Of a stretch of DNA of 64,000 nt, positions 40,301 to 49,218 are shown in pieces. Source of the DNA: Azospirillum sp. TSH100 (lineage in GTDB: Bacteria > Pseudomonadota > Alphaproteobacteria > Azospirillales > Azospirillaceae). Numbering within the stretch: position 1 is the stretch's first letter; every line of letters starts with the position of its first letter. Made by a program: the position numbers and the translations under genes. The stretch is taken from the NCBI RefSeq assembly GCF_004923295.1, contig NZ_CP039638.1:372001-436000 (forward strand), given 5' to 3'. The notes under the pieces are model-generated. The model worked only from the letters and a program-made list of their open reading frames with translations. It ran no database searches and was not told the origin of the DNA.

Positions 40301-43207
40301 TCACGCCGGTTCGACCCGGCAGAGGGTGACCTTGGTTTCCTGCATGAAGGTGACGGGGTCGTAGCCGTAGGTCGTCACCCCGTTCACCGGTTCCCCCAGC
40401 ACGATGGGGTCGGTGTTGGGCGGGTAGTTGCCGCGTAGGGAATCGCCCTGCCAGAAGCCGGAGAAGTGGAAGGGCATGAACACGGTGCCGCCGCCGACGC
40501 GGTCGGTCACCAGCGCCTTGACCTTGGCCTTGCCGCCGTCCTCCGGCCCATAGACCCAGACCCAGGCGCCGTCCTTGATGCCCAGCCGTTCGGCGTCCTT
40601 GGTATTGATCTCGGCGAACATGTCCTGCTGCAACTCGGCCAGCCAGGGGTTGGACCGGGTTTCCTCGCCGCCGCCCTCATATTCGACCAGCCGGCCGGAG
40701 GTCAGCACCATGGGGAAGCGCTGGCGCAGGTCGCTGTCCGCCACCTTGAACTGCAGCGAGCGGGCAAGCTGGACCAGACGGAAGTCGCGCCGGTCCTCGA
40801 TGGCCGGATAGGCCTTCACCAACTCAGGGCGCGGGGAATAGATCGGTTCGCGGTGGACCGGCACCGGGTCGGGCAGGTTCCAGGCGACGGCGCGCGCCTT
40901 GGCGTTGCCGTGCGGCACGCAGCCATGCTTCAGCGCCACGCGGATGATGCCCATCGACAGGTCGGTCTGCCAGCTGACATTGTCGACATCGTTGCCGCCG
41001 ATGGCCTGGATGACGCGCATCTCGTCCGGCGTCAGATCCTTGTCCCAGCCCAGCTTCTTCAGCACGGCCATGGTGAATTCGGGATAGCCGTCCTCGATCT
41101 CCGATCCCTTGGAATAGGAGCCGTCGGCCAGCAGCGAGACGCCGTTGCGCTCCACCCCGAAGCGGGCGCGGAAGACGCCGCCGCCATCCATGACATGCTT
41201 GGAGGTGTCGTAGAGCACCGCCGATCCCGGATGCCTGATCTCCGGATGGCCCCAACTCGGCCAGGGCAGGCCGTAATAGTCGCCGGCGCAGGGACCGGAG
41301 GTGGCCCGCATGGTGATCTTGTCGAAATCGGCCTGATGCTTCATGTGCATCTTCAGCCGTTCCGGCGACTGGCCGGTGGCGCCGATGGACAGGCAGCTGC
41401 GGTTCATCTCGCGCAGGATGTCCTCCGGCACCGGGCGGGTGTCCTCCACCGTGATGTGCTTGAACATCTCGTCGGCGAAGCCCAGCTTGCGCGCCAGCAG
41501 ATAGATGATGGTGTAGTCGTCCTTCGATTCGAAGATCGGCTCCACCACCTTCTCCCCCCACTGCATCGAGCGGTTGGAGCAGGTGCGCGACCCGTCGGTC
41601 TCGAACTGGGTGCAGGCCGGCAGGATGTAGGTGCCGTTGCGCCGCTCCTTGATCGCGGCGAAGGTGGTCGGGTGCGGGTCGGCGATGACCAGCAGGCTGA
41701 GCTTCTCCAGCCCCTTCACCATTTCCGGCATGCGGGTGACGGTGTTGCCGCCATGGCCGAAGCACATCATGGCGCGCAAGGGGCTCGGCTGGTCGATCTC
41801 GCCCGGCTTGGCCAACACGGCATCGAACCAGCGCGTGGTCGGGATGCCCTTGGCCTCCATCAGATCCTTGGTGGCGAAGCGGCCCTTCAGATAATCGTAC
41901 TCGACGTCCCAGGCGCGGGCGAAATGCTTCCACGCCCCCTCCGCCAGCCCGTAATAGGCGGGCAGCGTGCTGACATCGAGGCCGAAGTCGGTGGCGCCCT
42001 GCACGTTGCAGTGGCCGCGGTAGATGTTGGCACCGCCGCCGGCCACGCCGATGTTGCCCAGCGCCAGCTGAAGGATCGACAGGGCGCGGACATTGGCGGT
42101 GCCGACCGTGTGCTGGGTGACGCCCATGCACCAGATCACCGTGCTGGGCTTGTTCTTCGCCAGCGCCTCCGTCACCCGGCGAAGCTGCGATCCGGGGGCG
42201 CCGGTCACCCGCTCCACCTCTTCCGGAGTCCACTTCTTCACTTCGGCGCGGATCTCGTCCATGCCGTAGACGCGCTGGCGGATATACTCCTTGTCCTCCC
42301 AGCCATTCTCGAAGATGTGCCAGAGCAAGCCCCAGGCGACCGGGATGTCGGTGCCGGGACGGATGCGGACATATTCGGTGGCGTGCGCCGCGGTGCGGGT
42401 GAAGCGCGGGTCGATGACGATGAAGGGGGCCCGGTTGTGCTCCTTGCCGCGCAGCATGTGCTGCATCGACACCGGATGCGCCTCGGCCGGGTTGCCGCCG
42501 ACGATCACCAGCGCCTTGGAGTTCTGGATGTCGTTGTAGCTGTTGGTCATGGCGCCGTAGCCCCACGTGTTCGCCACGCCGGCGACCGTGGTGGAGTGGC
42601 AGATGCGCGCCTGATGGTCGACGTTGTTGGTGCCCCAGAAGGCCGCCAGCTTGCGGTAGAGATAGGCGCCCTCGTTGGAGAACTTCGCCGAGCCCAGCCA
42701 GAACACCGCATCCGGTCCCGACGCCTTGCGGATGTCCATCAACTGGTTGCCGATCTCCTCAATCGCCTGATCCCAGCCGATCCGCTGCCAGACGCCGTCG
42801 ACCAGCTTCAGCGGGTATTTGACCCGGCGGGTGCCCTTGGTCAGTTCGCGGACCGAGGCGCCCTTGGCGCAGTGGGTGCCCTGGTTGATCGGGCTTTCCC
42901 AGCCCGGCTCCTGCCCGACCCAGACACCGTTCTGCACCTCGGCGATCACCGTGCAGCCGACCGAGCAGTGGGTGCAGACGTTCTTGCGCGTCACCACCTC
43001 GACATTCGGCAGGATCGGCCCGGCCTCCGCCTTGCGGATCATGGCGCCCGGCAGAGCGCCGACGGCGGCGATGCCGCCCGCGGCAAGTCCGGAGCGGCGC
43101 AGGAAACCGCGGCGGCTGACTCCCGACTCCAGACTGTCGGCCAGTGCCGCGACCAGACCGGACCGCTTTCCGCCTGCCGTTTTCGCCGAGCTGCGTTTGA
43201 CCAGCAT
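40301..43207 (-). CDS. fdhA: Formate dehydrogenase catalytic (alpha) subunit, TAT-exported molybdopterin enzyme
   Basis: A 968-residue molybdenum or tungsten bis-MGD enzyme. A twin-arginine signal SRRGFLRRSG is at residues 31-40 with a hydrophobic stretch after it. The 4Fe-4S ligands are Cys78, Cys81, Cys85 and Cys113. The metal ligand, selenocysteine in E. coli FdnG/FdoG, is Cys203 in ARICHSTTVAG, so no SECIS element is needed. Other marks are VGGNPAEAHPVSMQHML and FAEINTKDAERLGI. It makes CO2 from formate in the periplasm. The order torD, small TAT gene, fdhA, fdhB, fdhC is one operon. Confidence 0.95.
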   Translation of the reverse strand: MLVKRSSAKTAGGKRSGLVAALADSLESGVSRRGFLRRSGLAAGGIAAVGALPGAMIRKAEAGPILPNVEVVTRKNVCTHCSVGCTVIAEVQNGVWVGQEPGWESPINQGTHCAKGASVRELTKGTRRVKYPLKLVDGVWQRIGWDQAIEEIGNQLMDIRKASGPDAVFWLGSAKFSNEGAYLYRKLAAFWGTNNVDHQARICHSTTVAGVANTWGYGAMTNSYNDIQNSKALVIVGGNPAEAHPVSMQHMLRGKEHNRAPFIVIDPRFTRTAAHATEYVRIRPGTDIPVAWGLLWHIFENGWEDKEYIRQRVYGMDEIRAEVKKWTPEEVERVTGAPGSQLRRVTEALAKNKPSTVIWCMGVTQHTVGTANVRALSILQLALGNIGVAGGGANIYRGHCNVQGATDFGLDVSTLPAYYGLAEGAWKHFARAWDVEYDYLKGRFATKDLMEAKGIPTTRWFDAVLAKPGEIDQPSPLRAMMCFGHGGNTVTRMPEMVKGLEKLSLLVIADPHPTTFAAIKERRNGTYILPACTQFETDGSRTCSNRSMQWGEKVVEPIFESKDDYTIIYLLARKLGFADEMFKHITVEDTRPVPEDILREMNRSCLSIGATGQSPERLKMHMKHQADFDKITMRATSGPCAGDYYGLPWPSWGHPEIRHPGSAVLYDTSKHVMDGGGVFRARFGVERNGVSLLADGSYSKGSEIEDGYPEFTMAVLKKLGWDKDLTPDEMRVIQAIGGNDVDNVSWQTDLSMGIIRVALKHGCVPHGNAKARAVAWNLPDPVPVHREPIYSPRPELVKAYPAIEDRRDFRLVQLARSLQFKVADSDLRQRFPMVLTSGRLVEYEGGGEETRSNPWLAELQQDMFAEINTKDAERLGIKDGAWVWVYGPEDGGKAKVKALVTDRVGGGTVFMPFHFSGFWQGDSLRGNYPPNTDPIVLGEPVNGVTTYGYDPVTFMQETKVTLCRVEPA

Positions 43208-43227
43208 GGATAGTCTCCGGATCGCCC

Positions 43228-43452
43228 TTAGAGGCGGTTCAGCGCATAGAAGCGCTTGACGTGTTCGGTTTCGCGGTAGCGGGCCTTCACCTGCTCCTGC
43301 GGCGATTCCATCGCATGCGCCTCGTCGCCTGCCGGAAGCACGGCAGCAGCCGCGGCGCCGGCCGCACCCAGGCCAAGCGTCTTCAGGATGTCGCGGCGTT
43401 GCAGGGGATTGCGCGGGGGGGAATTGCGCGGGGGTTCTGGCGGCGTTTTCAT
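43228..43452 (-). CDS. Small TAT-signal protein of the formate dehydrogenase operon
   Basis: A 74-residue protein with a TAT-like signal LQRRDILKTLGLGAAGAAAA and a short mature part EAHAMESPQEQVKARYRETEHVKRFYALNRL. Small twin-arginine proteins of this kind regularly sit upstream of fdhA in proteobacteria; the role is not known, and it may help in export or assembly. The start overlaps the torD stop by 4 bp and the gene ends 20 bp before fdhA. Confidence 0.87.
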   Translation of the reverse strand: MKTPPEPPRNSPPRNPLQRRDILKTLGLGAAGAAAAAVLPAGDEAHAMESPQEQVKARYRETEHVKRFYALNRL

Positions 43453-44060
43453 GCGTCGGCTCCCTCCAACTCGTCGATCTGTCGGTTCAGGGCTTCCTGC
43501 TCGATCTCCAGGAACAGGCGGCCGATGGTGCCGACCGGGCGGTAGAGGGCTGCCGCCTCCGCCTTCTCCAAATCCTGGAAGAAGCGTCCGGCCCAGGGCG
43601 TCAGGTGGCTGTCCAGCATGTGGCGCTGCACCGCCGGGTCGGCCCCCTCGCGGATCAGCACGGCCATCACGTCGCACAGGGCAGCGATGTGGTCTTCCGG
43701 CTCCGACACATCGGGCGCACGCTCCAGCCCCAGCGCCTGGAGATCGGCGCGCAGGGCCGACAGCGGCCGGTCGGTGAGGAAACCTGTGCGGTAGTAGGAG
43801 GCATAAGGCACCAGCTCGCCCTGGACGACGCCGATGAACAGGGCGTTGAACTCCCGCTCCACTGTTTGCGGATCGCTGGCGCGGGCATGGGCTGCCAGAT
43901 CATCGAAGGCCCGGCCGATCGGCATCTCATCGCCGGTCAGACCGCTCAGCAGCGCCAGCAGGTCGGCGCCCGGCGGGGCGGCCAGCGTCAGCGCCAGCAG
44001 CCGGTAGACATCGGCGCGGAGGGCATCCGCGCCGCTTTCCGGATCATGAACCGTCATCAC
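43449..44060 (-). CDS. TorD-family molybdoenzyme chaperone
   Basis: A 203-residue all-helical protein of the TorD/DmsD family. It has ALRADVYRLLALTLAAPPGADL, FNALFIGVVQGELVPYASYY, the family motif with the LGLE...EPEDHIAAL core and HLTPWAGRFFQDLEKAE. It is a dedicated chaperone that binds the TAT signal and helps insert the cofactor of FdhA, which is encoded two genes downstream. Start 44060 or the Met one codon later (44057). It is the first gene of the fdh operon. Confidence 0.9.
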   Translation of the reverse strand: MMTVHDPESGADALRADVYRLLALTLAAPPGADLLALLSGLTGDEMPIGRAFDDLAAHARASDPQTVEREFNALFIGVVQGELVPYASYYRTGFLTDRPLSALRADLQALGLERAPDVSEPEDHIAALCDVMAVLIREGADPAVQRHMLDSHLTPWAGRFFQDLEKAEAAALYRPVGTIGRLFLEIEQEALNRQIDELEGADA

Positions 44061-44197
44061 ACTCCCGCAAGCCGCTCCGGAAATCTTGTATGGGGCCAGG
44101 GCCAGCCCGAACTTGGTTAACGTCCGGCGGGGGCAAAGGTTGCCTTACCCGGTCGGGGCTACCCTGCCGGGATCATCCTTTTTCCCTGTCGGCCGGA

Positions 44198-44404
44198 TCA
44201 CTTCTGCGGATTGCCGGCCTGCTGGGGGTCGATCTGCGGGCGGCCGGAGAAGTTGCGGTGCGCGACAGACGCCTCCTCCCCCACCCGCGCGCCACTCGAC
44301 GCGAAGGTCTCGTCGGCACTGCGGGCGAACAGGGCCGGCAGGACCGCCCAGGCACCGCCGGCCAGAACGACAATGGCGCAGAGCGCGGCGAGGAAGGCTT
44401 TCAT
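44198..44404 (-). CDS. Small single-pass exported or membrane-anchored protein, unknown
   Basis: A 68-residue protein, MKAFLAALCAIVVLAGGAWA at the start (signal peptide or anchor), then a polar tail (EEASVAHRNFSGRPQIDPQQ). No domain is recognised. It lies 137 bp before torD on the same strand and diverges from nadA. It may be an uncharacterised leader gene of the fdh operon. Moderate confidence from signal-like N-terminus. Confidence 0.55.
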   Translation of the reverse strand: MKAFLAALCAIVVLAGGAWAVLPALFARSADETFASSGARVGEEASVAHRNFSGRPQIDPQQAGNPQK

Positions 44405-44517
44405 CGGCGAAACTCCAGACAACGCAGACCCGAGGGCGAGGCCCTACTGCCGGCCTCCCCGCCACCGCACAACGCCGCCCGCGCCAGATTGTTTCCGCCC
44501 CCCTTTTCTTCTTGATA

Positions 44518-44557
44518 TGCTCCAATAGAGCACATATGGTTTTGCTCAGAACGAGCA
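44518..44557 (+). promoter_or_regulatory. Tandem palindromic operator TGCTC-N5-GAGCA before nadA
   Basis: Two copies of TGCTC-N5-GAGCA lie at 44518-44532 (spacer CAATA) and 44543-44557 (spacer AGAAC), centres 25 bp apart and 18 bp before the nadA start. Two identical half-site pairs so close to a NAD-synthesis operon strongly suggest a repressor site, for example of the NadQ or NrtR type; identity is not proven by sequence. Confidence 0.7.
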
Positions 44558-44574
44558 TAGAGCGGAGCCGTCCG

Positions 44575-45585
44575 ATGCCCGAGGTCGCCGAACTCGCCTA
44601 CACCCCCGCCGTCGCCGCGGCGACCGCACCGATCTATGACCGCATGAAGCGCGTCGTGCCGGCCATCGAATGGCCCTTCCACGCGCCACTGGTCCACGCC
44701 ATCAACGAGCTGAAGCGCGAACGCAACGCCGTCATCCTCGCCCACAACTACCAGACGCCGGAGATCTTCCACGGCGTGGCCGACATCGTCGGCGACAGCC
44801 TGGCGCTGGCCGCCAAGGCGACGCAGACCGACGCCGACGTGATCGTGCTGGCCGGCGTGCATTTCATGGCGGAGACGGCGAAGCTGCTGAATCCGGCCAA
44901 GACGGTGCTGATCCCCAGCCGCAACGCCGGCTGCTCGCTGGCCGACAGCATCACCGCCGCCGACGTGCGGCTCCTGCGCGAGGCGCATCCCGGCGTGCCG
45001 GTGGTCGCCTATGTCAACACCTCGGCCGAGGTGAAGGCGGAGGTCGACATCTGCTGCACATCGGGCAATGCGGTGGAGGTGGTGGAATCGCTGGGCGTCG
45101 ACCGGGTGATCTTCCTGCCCGACGAATATCTGGCGAAATATGTCGCCACCCAGACCAAGGTCGAGATCATCGCCTGGAAAGGCCATTGCGAGGTGCATGA
45201 GCGCTTCACCGGCACCGAGATCGAGGAGTTCCGCCGCCGCTTCGACCGGCTGACCGTGATCGCCCACCCGGAATGCCCGCCCGACGTTCTGGAAGCCGCC
45301 GATTTCGTCGGCTCCACCGCCCGGATGATCGACTTCGTCGGCTCGGAGAAGCCGCCGCGGGTGCTGATGGTCACCGAATGCTCAATGAGCGACAACGTCG
45401 CCGCCGCCTCGCCCGAGACGGAATTCGTGCGGCCCTGCAACCTGTGCCCGCACATGAAGACGGTAACGCTGTCGAGCATCCTGGAGTCGCTCCAGACCTT
45501 GGAACCACGGGTGGAGATCCCGGACGCGCTGGCTGCCCGCGCCCGCCGTTCGGTGGAGCGCATGCTGGCGGTGAGGCCGAAGTAA
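44575..45585 (+). CDS. nadA: Quinolinate synthase NadA
   Basis: A 336-residue 4Fe-4S enzyme joining iminoaspartate with dihydroxyacetone phosphate to give quinolinate. Family marks are RNAVILAHNYQTPEIFHGVADIVGDSLALAAKA-type region, VHFMAETAKLLNP, NAGCSLAD (Cys), AYVNTSAEVKAEVDICCTSGNA (Cys), HPECPPDVL, and FVRPCNLCPHMK (Cys). The length fits. It starts the nadABC operon, and the tandem palindrome upstream is its likely control site. Confidence 0.95.
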   Translation: MPEVAELAYTPAVAAATAPIYDRMKRVVPAIEWPFHAPLVHAINELKRERNAVILAHNYQTPEIFHGVADIVGDSLALAAKATQTDADVIVLAGVHFMAETAKLLNPAKTVLIPSRNAGCSLADSITAADVRLLREAHPGVPVVAYVNTSAEVKAEVDICCTSGNAVEVVESLGVDRVIFLPDEYLAKYVATQTKVEIIAWKGHCEVHERFTGTEIEEFRRRFDRLTVIAHPECPPDVLEAADFVGSTARMIDFVGSEKPPRVLMVTECSMSDNVAAASPETEFVRPCNLCPHMKTVTLSSILESLQTLEPRVEIPDALAARARRSVERMLAVRPK

Positions 45586-45660
45586 ACCCCCTCTCTATCC
45601 AGAGGTGAAGGGGATCCACTTCGTGGCTCTCTTCGGCTGCGCCGAACCCCCTCATCCTAA

Positions 45661-45683
45661 CCTTCTCCCCAGGGGGGAGAAGG
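45661..45683. repeat. Palindromic intergenic repeat between nadA and nadB
   Basis: CCTTCTCCCC (45661-45670) pairs with GGGGAGAAGG (45674-45683). It sits in a 127-bp gap with further C-rich stretches (ACCCCCTCATCCTAAC just before). This pattern is known from dispersed palindromes in many alphaproteobacterial genomes. It may shape the mRNA between nadA and nadB. Confidence 0.6.
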
Positions 45684-45712
45684 GATCTGTTTGCGTTGTG
45701 TAGGAGTCCCCC

Positions 45713-47347
45713 ATGACCTCCAGCACGCCTTACGATGTCCGCGATGCCGAGGTGATCGTCGTCGGCTCCGGCCTTGCCGGAATGACGGCGGCGCTGCAAC
45801 TGGCACCGCGCGCGGTCACGCTGATCACCAAGACCGCCGGCCTGCCCGGCGGCTCCAGCCTTTACGCCCAGGGCGGCATCGCCGCCGCCGTCGGCACCGG
45901 CGACCGGCCGGAGGACCATGCCGCCGACACCGTCGCCGCCGGGGCCGGGCTGGTCGATGCCGCGATGGCGGCCCTGCTGACCCGCGACGGCGCCGCCCAG
46001 GTCCGCCGGCTGCTGGAGGACGGCCTGCCCTTCGACCGCGCGCCGGACGGTTCGCCGCTGCTCGGCCGCGAGGCCGCGCATGGCGCCGCCCGCATCGTCC
46101 ATGCCGGCGGCGACGCCACCGGCCGCACGTTGGTCACCGCCCTGGCCGAACGCCTGCGTGCCACCCCGTCGGTACGGGTCGAGATCGACGCCTTCGCCGT
46201 CGATCTCGTGCTGCGCAACGGCCGGGTCTGCGGCCTGCTGGCCTGCCATGGGCAAGGCTGGGTGCTGCACCGGGCGCCGCGCGTGATCCTGGCGACCGGC
46301 GGCATCGGCGCCGCCTTCGCCCGCACCACCAACCCGGCGGAAGCGACCGGCGACGGCCTCGCCATCGCGGCACGGGCCGGCGCCCGGCTGGCCGACCTGG
46401 AGTTCGTCCAGTTCCACCCGACCGCACTCGCGGTTGACGCCGACCCGGTACCGCTGCTGACCGAGGCGCTGCGCGGTGCGGGTGCCCTGCTGCTCGACAG
46501 CGAGGGCCGGCGCTTCATGCCGGACGAGCATCCGCTGGCGGAGCTGGCACCGCGCGATGTCGTCGCCCGCGCCATCGGCCGGCGCGTCGCGGCTGGGGAG
46601 CCGGTCTTCCTCGACCTGCGCCCGGCGCTGGCCGCCAAGCCCGACGGCTTCCCCACCGTGCTGACGCTCTGCACCGAGCATGGGCTCGACCCGTTCGCGG
46701 AGCCGATGCCGGTGGCGCCTGCCGCCCACTACCACATGGGCGGGGTGGTCACCGATGCTGACGGGCGCACCAGCCTGGAAGGGCTGTGGGCCTGCGGCGA
46801 GGTCGCCTGCACCGGCGTCCACGGCGCCAACCGGCTGGCGAGCAATTCCCTGCTGGAGGCTCTGGTGTTCGGCGCCCGCGTTGCCCGCGACGTGGCCGAA
46901 CGGCCCCTGGCGCCTCTGCCACCCTTCGCCCTGCCCCGCCCGCCGGCGGTCGCCGCCGATGTCGGCCATCTCCTGCTCGACGCCATCGGGGCGGAGGCGC
47001 GGACGGCGCTCTATGAAGGCGCCGGGCTGGTGCGCGACGGGCTGGGGCTGCTGGCCGCCCGGCGCAAGCTCGACCGGCTGGCGGCTGCCCTGGACATGCT
47101 CCGCTGCGAGGATGGCGACGAGGCTCCGCCCGAAATCGTCCGCCATTGGGGCGAGGCGCGCAACCGGCTGCTGGTCGGCCGGCTGGTCGTCCATGCCGCC
47201 CTGGCGCGGGAGGAGAGCCGTGGCGCCCATTGCCGCAGCGACCACCCCCTGCCGAACCCCGCCTCCATCTCCCGCTCCCTGACCCTCAGCGATCTGGCCG
47301 GCACCACCGGCCCCCTGTCCGGAGACGCCGCATGCTGCATCCTCTGA
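45713..47347 (+). CDS. nadB: L-aspartate oxidase NadB
   Basis: A 544-residue flavoprotein that oxidises L-aspartate to iminoaspartate. It has the FAD motif VIVVGSGLAGMTAALQLA near residue 13, GGSSLYAQGGIAAA, HAAGGDATGRTLV-like HAGGDATGRTL, RVILATGGIGAAFARTTNP and VAPAAHYHMGGVVTD with the active-site His. The C-terminal helical domain is present. It follows nadA after 127 bp and overlaps nadC by 16 bp. Confidence 0.93.
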   Translation: MTSSTPYDVRDAEVIVVGSGLAGMTAALQLAPRAVTLITKTAGLPGGSSLYAQGGIAAAVGTGDRPEDHAADTVAAGAGLVDAAMAALLTRDGAAQVRRLLEDGLPFDRAPDGSPLLGREAAHGAARIVHAGGDATGRTLVTALAERLRATPSVRVEIDAFAVDLVLRNGRVCGLLACHGQGWVLHRAPRVILATGGIGAAFARTTNPAEATGDGLAIAARAGARLADLEFVQFHPTALAVDADPVPLLTEALRGAGALLLDSEGRRFMPDEHPLAELAPRDVVARAIGRRVAAGEPVFLDLRPALAAKPDGFPTVLTLCTEHGLDPFAEPMPVAPAAHYHMGGVVTDADGRTSLEGLWACGEVACTGVHGANRLASNSLLEALVFGARVARDVAERPLAPLPPFALPRPPAVAADVGHLLLDAIGAEARTALYEGAGLVRDGLGLLAARRKLDRLAAALDMLRCEDGDEAPPEIVRHWGEARNRLLVGRLVVHAALAREESRGAHCRSDHPLPNPASISRSLTLSDLAGTTGPLSGDAACCIL

Positions 47348-48165
47348 CCATCGAGCCCATAGTCCGCGCCGCCCTGGCGGAGGATCTCGGCCGGGCCGGC
47401 GACATCACCACCGACAGCATCATCCCGGCCAACGCGGTGGCGACCGCCCGCATCGCCGCCCGCAAGGACGGCCGCGTCGCCGGGCTGGAGGCGGCGCTGA
47501 TCGCCTTCCGCCTGCTCGATCCCGACATCGCCGTGGCGCTGGAGCGGATCGACGGCGAGGACGTCCCCCCCGGCGGCACCATCGCCACGCTGACCGGCAA
47601 GGCCCGCGCCCTGCTGACGGCGGAGCGCACGGCGCTGAACCTGATGGGCCGGCTGTCCGGCATCGCCACCGCCACCCGCGCCCTGGTGCGCGAGGTGGAG
47701 GGCACCAAGGCCCGCATCGTCTGTACCCGCAAGACCACTCCCGGCCTGCGCGTTCTGGAAAAGCATGCGGTGAAGCTGGGCGGCGGTTTCAACCACCGTT
47801 TCGGGCTGGATGACGCCGTGCTGATCAAGGACAACCACATCACCGTCGCCGGCGGCGTGCGCCCGGCGGTCGAGCGCGTCCGCGCCGCCATCGGTCACAT
47901 GGTCAAGGTGGAGGTGGAGGTCGACACGCTCGACCAGCTGGACGAGCTGCTGGGCCTGCCGGTCGATGTCGTGCTGCTCGACAACATGGACCCGGATACG
48001 CTGCGCCGCGCGGTGCGGAGGGTGGATGGCCGCCTGCTGACCGAGGCGTCGGGCAACGTCACCCTCGCCACCGTGCGCGCCATCGCCGAGACCGGCGTCG
48101 ACATGATCAGCTGCGGCTGGCTGACCCACAGTGCCCCGAACCTGGATCTGGGGCTGGATATGTGA
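47332..48165 (+). CDS. nadC: Nicotinate-nucleotide diphosphorylase (carboxylating) NadC
   Basis: A 277-residue quinolinate phosphoribosyltransferase making nicotinate mononucleotide. Seen motifs are ALAEDLGRAGDITTDSII, RTALNLMGRLSGIATATR, ARIVCTRKTTPGLRVLEKHAV-type, GGGFNHRFGLDDAVLIKDNH, and LLDNMDPDTLRRAV. All are diagnostic of NadC. It begins within nadB and ends the operon before a strong terminator. Confidence 0.95.
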   Translation: MLHPLTIEPIVRAALAEDLGRAGDITTDSIIPANAVATARIAARKDGRVAGLEAALIAFRLLDPDIAVALERIDGEDVPPGGTIATLTGKARALLTAERTALNLMGRLSGIATATRALVREVEGTKARIVCTRKTTPGLRVLEKHAVKLGGGFNHRFGLDDAVLIKDNHITVAGGVRPAVERVRAAIGHMVKVEVEVDTLDQLDELLGLPVDVVLLDNMDPDTLRRAVRRVDGRLLTEASGNVTLATVRAIAETGVDMISCGWLTHSAPNLDLGLDM

Positions 48166-48177
48166 GGGTACGGGAAT

Positions 48178-48219
48178 CAAAAAGCCCCTTCTCCACGCCT
48201 GAGGAGAAGGGGCTTTTTG
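48178..48219. terminator. Strong bidirectional terminator after nadC
   Basis: CAAAAAGCCCCTTCTCC (48178-48194) pairs perfectly over 17 bp with GGAGAAGGGGCTTTTTG (48203-48219) around an 8-base loop. It serves nadC and the convergent carbonic-anhydrase-like gene. Confidence 0.93.
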
Positions 48220-48228
48220 CTGGAGTTC

Positions 48229-48783
48229 TTACGCCGCCAGCTTCTCGACCTTGCCGTCCAGGCCCATCAGCAGCAGTTCGACCTCGAGGTCCGGGTGGCG
48301 TTCCTTGACCATCGCCTTCAGCTTGGTCAGGTACTGGCCATGCACCTCGGACTCCTTGGCCGGATCGGGCGCCAGGTCCATGCCGAGGAAGACCTTGTAG
48401 GCGCCGCAGTCGCGGTGATCCATCACGATCAGCCGCTTGATGTGGTGCAGTTCCTTGGCGACCGCGACATGGTCCCAGAAGGCGTCGCCCCAGGCCGGCT
48501 TCTTGTCGGTCAAGGCACCCAGGCTGGCACCGGCCAGGATGACATGGTCGTAATTGGCCTGCAGGTTGCGGGCATTCATGTAGCTGGCGACATGGCCCAT
48601 CAGACGATAGTCCATGCAGGACAGCAGAAGCGTGTCGACGCTGCCGGCCAGCGCCGGGCGGCTCATCATCATCGGCGCCATCAGCGTCACGCCGGCGCCC
48701 AGCGTCGCCAGCTTCAGGAACCCGCGGCGCGAGCTGTGCTCGCCCTGGCAGCAGCCATGGTGATGACCGGTCGAATGATCCAT
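48229..48783 (-). CDS. TAT-exported beta-carbonic-anhydrase-like protein
   Basis: A 184-residue protein with a twin-arginine signal SSRRGFLKLATLGAGVTLMA at residues 18-37. The mature part has LLLSCMDYRLMGH (Cys56, Asp58, Arg60) and VMDHRDCGAYK (His123, Cys126), which are the Cys-X-Asp-X-Arg and His-X2-Cys zinc-site motifs of beta-carbonic anhydrases. Its spacing and the short length (about 140 mature residues) differ from classic enzymes, so activity is uncertain. The N-terminus carries a His/Cys-rich run (HHHGCCQG). It is convergent with nadC. Confidence 0.78.
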   Translation of the reverse strand: MDHSTGHHHGCCQGEHSSRRGFLKLATLGAGVTLMAPMMMSRPALAGSVDTLLLSCMDYRLMGHVASYMNARNLQANYDHVILAGASLGALTDKKPAWGDAFWDHVAVAKELHHIKRLIVMDHRDCGAYKVFLGMDLAPDPAKESEVHGQYLTKLKAMVKERHPDLEVELLLMGLDGKVEKLAA

Positions 48784-48970
48784 TGTGCCCTCCCAACACG
48801 CCCCGAACCCGTATCGGGGGTTTCACGCGCGATGGTGGCAGCTGATTGTTAAAAATTTCAATATAGGGTCTTCCGCCATATGGAAAAGCAATAAAAATTT
48901 ACCTCTGCGGCATTTAATGGATAATGCGGACCACAACCCTGTTTCAATGGTTGTTCAATCGCCAAAGAAA
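48784..48970. promoter_or_regulatory. AT-rich region upstream of the carbonic-anhydrase-like gene
   Basis: A 187-bp stretch with low GC (48840-48960 especially). It is the promoter side of the carbonic-anhydrase-like gene. No named motif found. Confidence 0.35.
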
Positions 48971-48998
48971 ACGGGCCGCCCGGTGAGGGGCGGCCCGT
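48971..48998 (-). terminator. Intrinsic terminator of the small secreted protein gene
   Basis: ACGGGCCGCCC (48971-48981) pairs with GGGCGGCCCGT (48988-48998). Read on the minus strand the stem is followed by TTTTCTTT, so it ends the gene at 49039-49218. Confidence 0.85.
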
Positions 48999-49038
48999 TC
49001 CGATGCATGGGCATTTCCTGGTCGTCAGCGTTCGGCTT

Positions 49039-49218
49039 TCACCCGCCGCGCGTGGTGCTCGGCGCCGGTGTTCCGGCCGACCCGACGGTGCTGGAGGCCG
49101 GCGGCGGCGATGCGCTCGCGCTGTGGTTGGGCGAACAGTCCGCGTTGGCGATCCCCGCCGTCAGGAGAGTGGCGAGACCGAACAAAGCGGCGACGACCGG
49201 ACTGGCTCCATGAGACAT
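49039..49218 (-). CDS. Small secreted protein (59 residues), unknown
   Basis: A 59-residue protein: a signal peptide (ASPVVAALFGLATLLTAGIA, then NADC) and a short Ser/Pro/Ala-rich tail. It has an unusually complete ribosome site, GGAGGTGATCC just before ATG 49218, the full complement of the 16S 3' end, so high expression is expected. A terminator follows. The function is unknown; the strong translation signal and terminator argue for a real gene. Confidence 0.68.
   Translation of the reverse strand: MSHGASPVVAALFGLATLLTAGIANADCSPNHSASASPPPASSTVGSAGTPAPSTTRGG

Noticed and set aside
40301..43207. Selenocysteine-containing formate dehydrogenase
   Set aside because: The position equal to Sec in E. 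coli FdnG is an ordinary Cys codon (Cys203), and no in-frame TGA is present.
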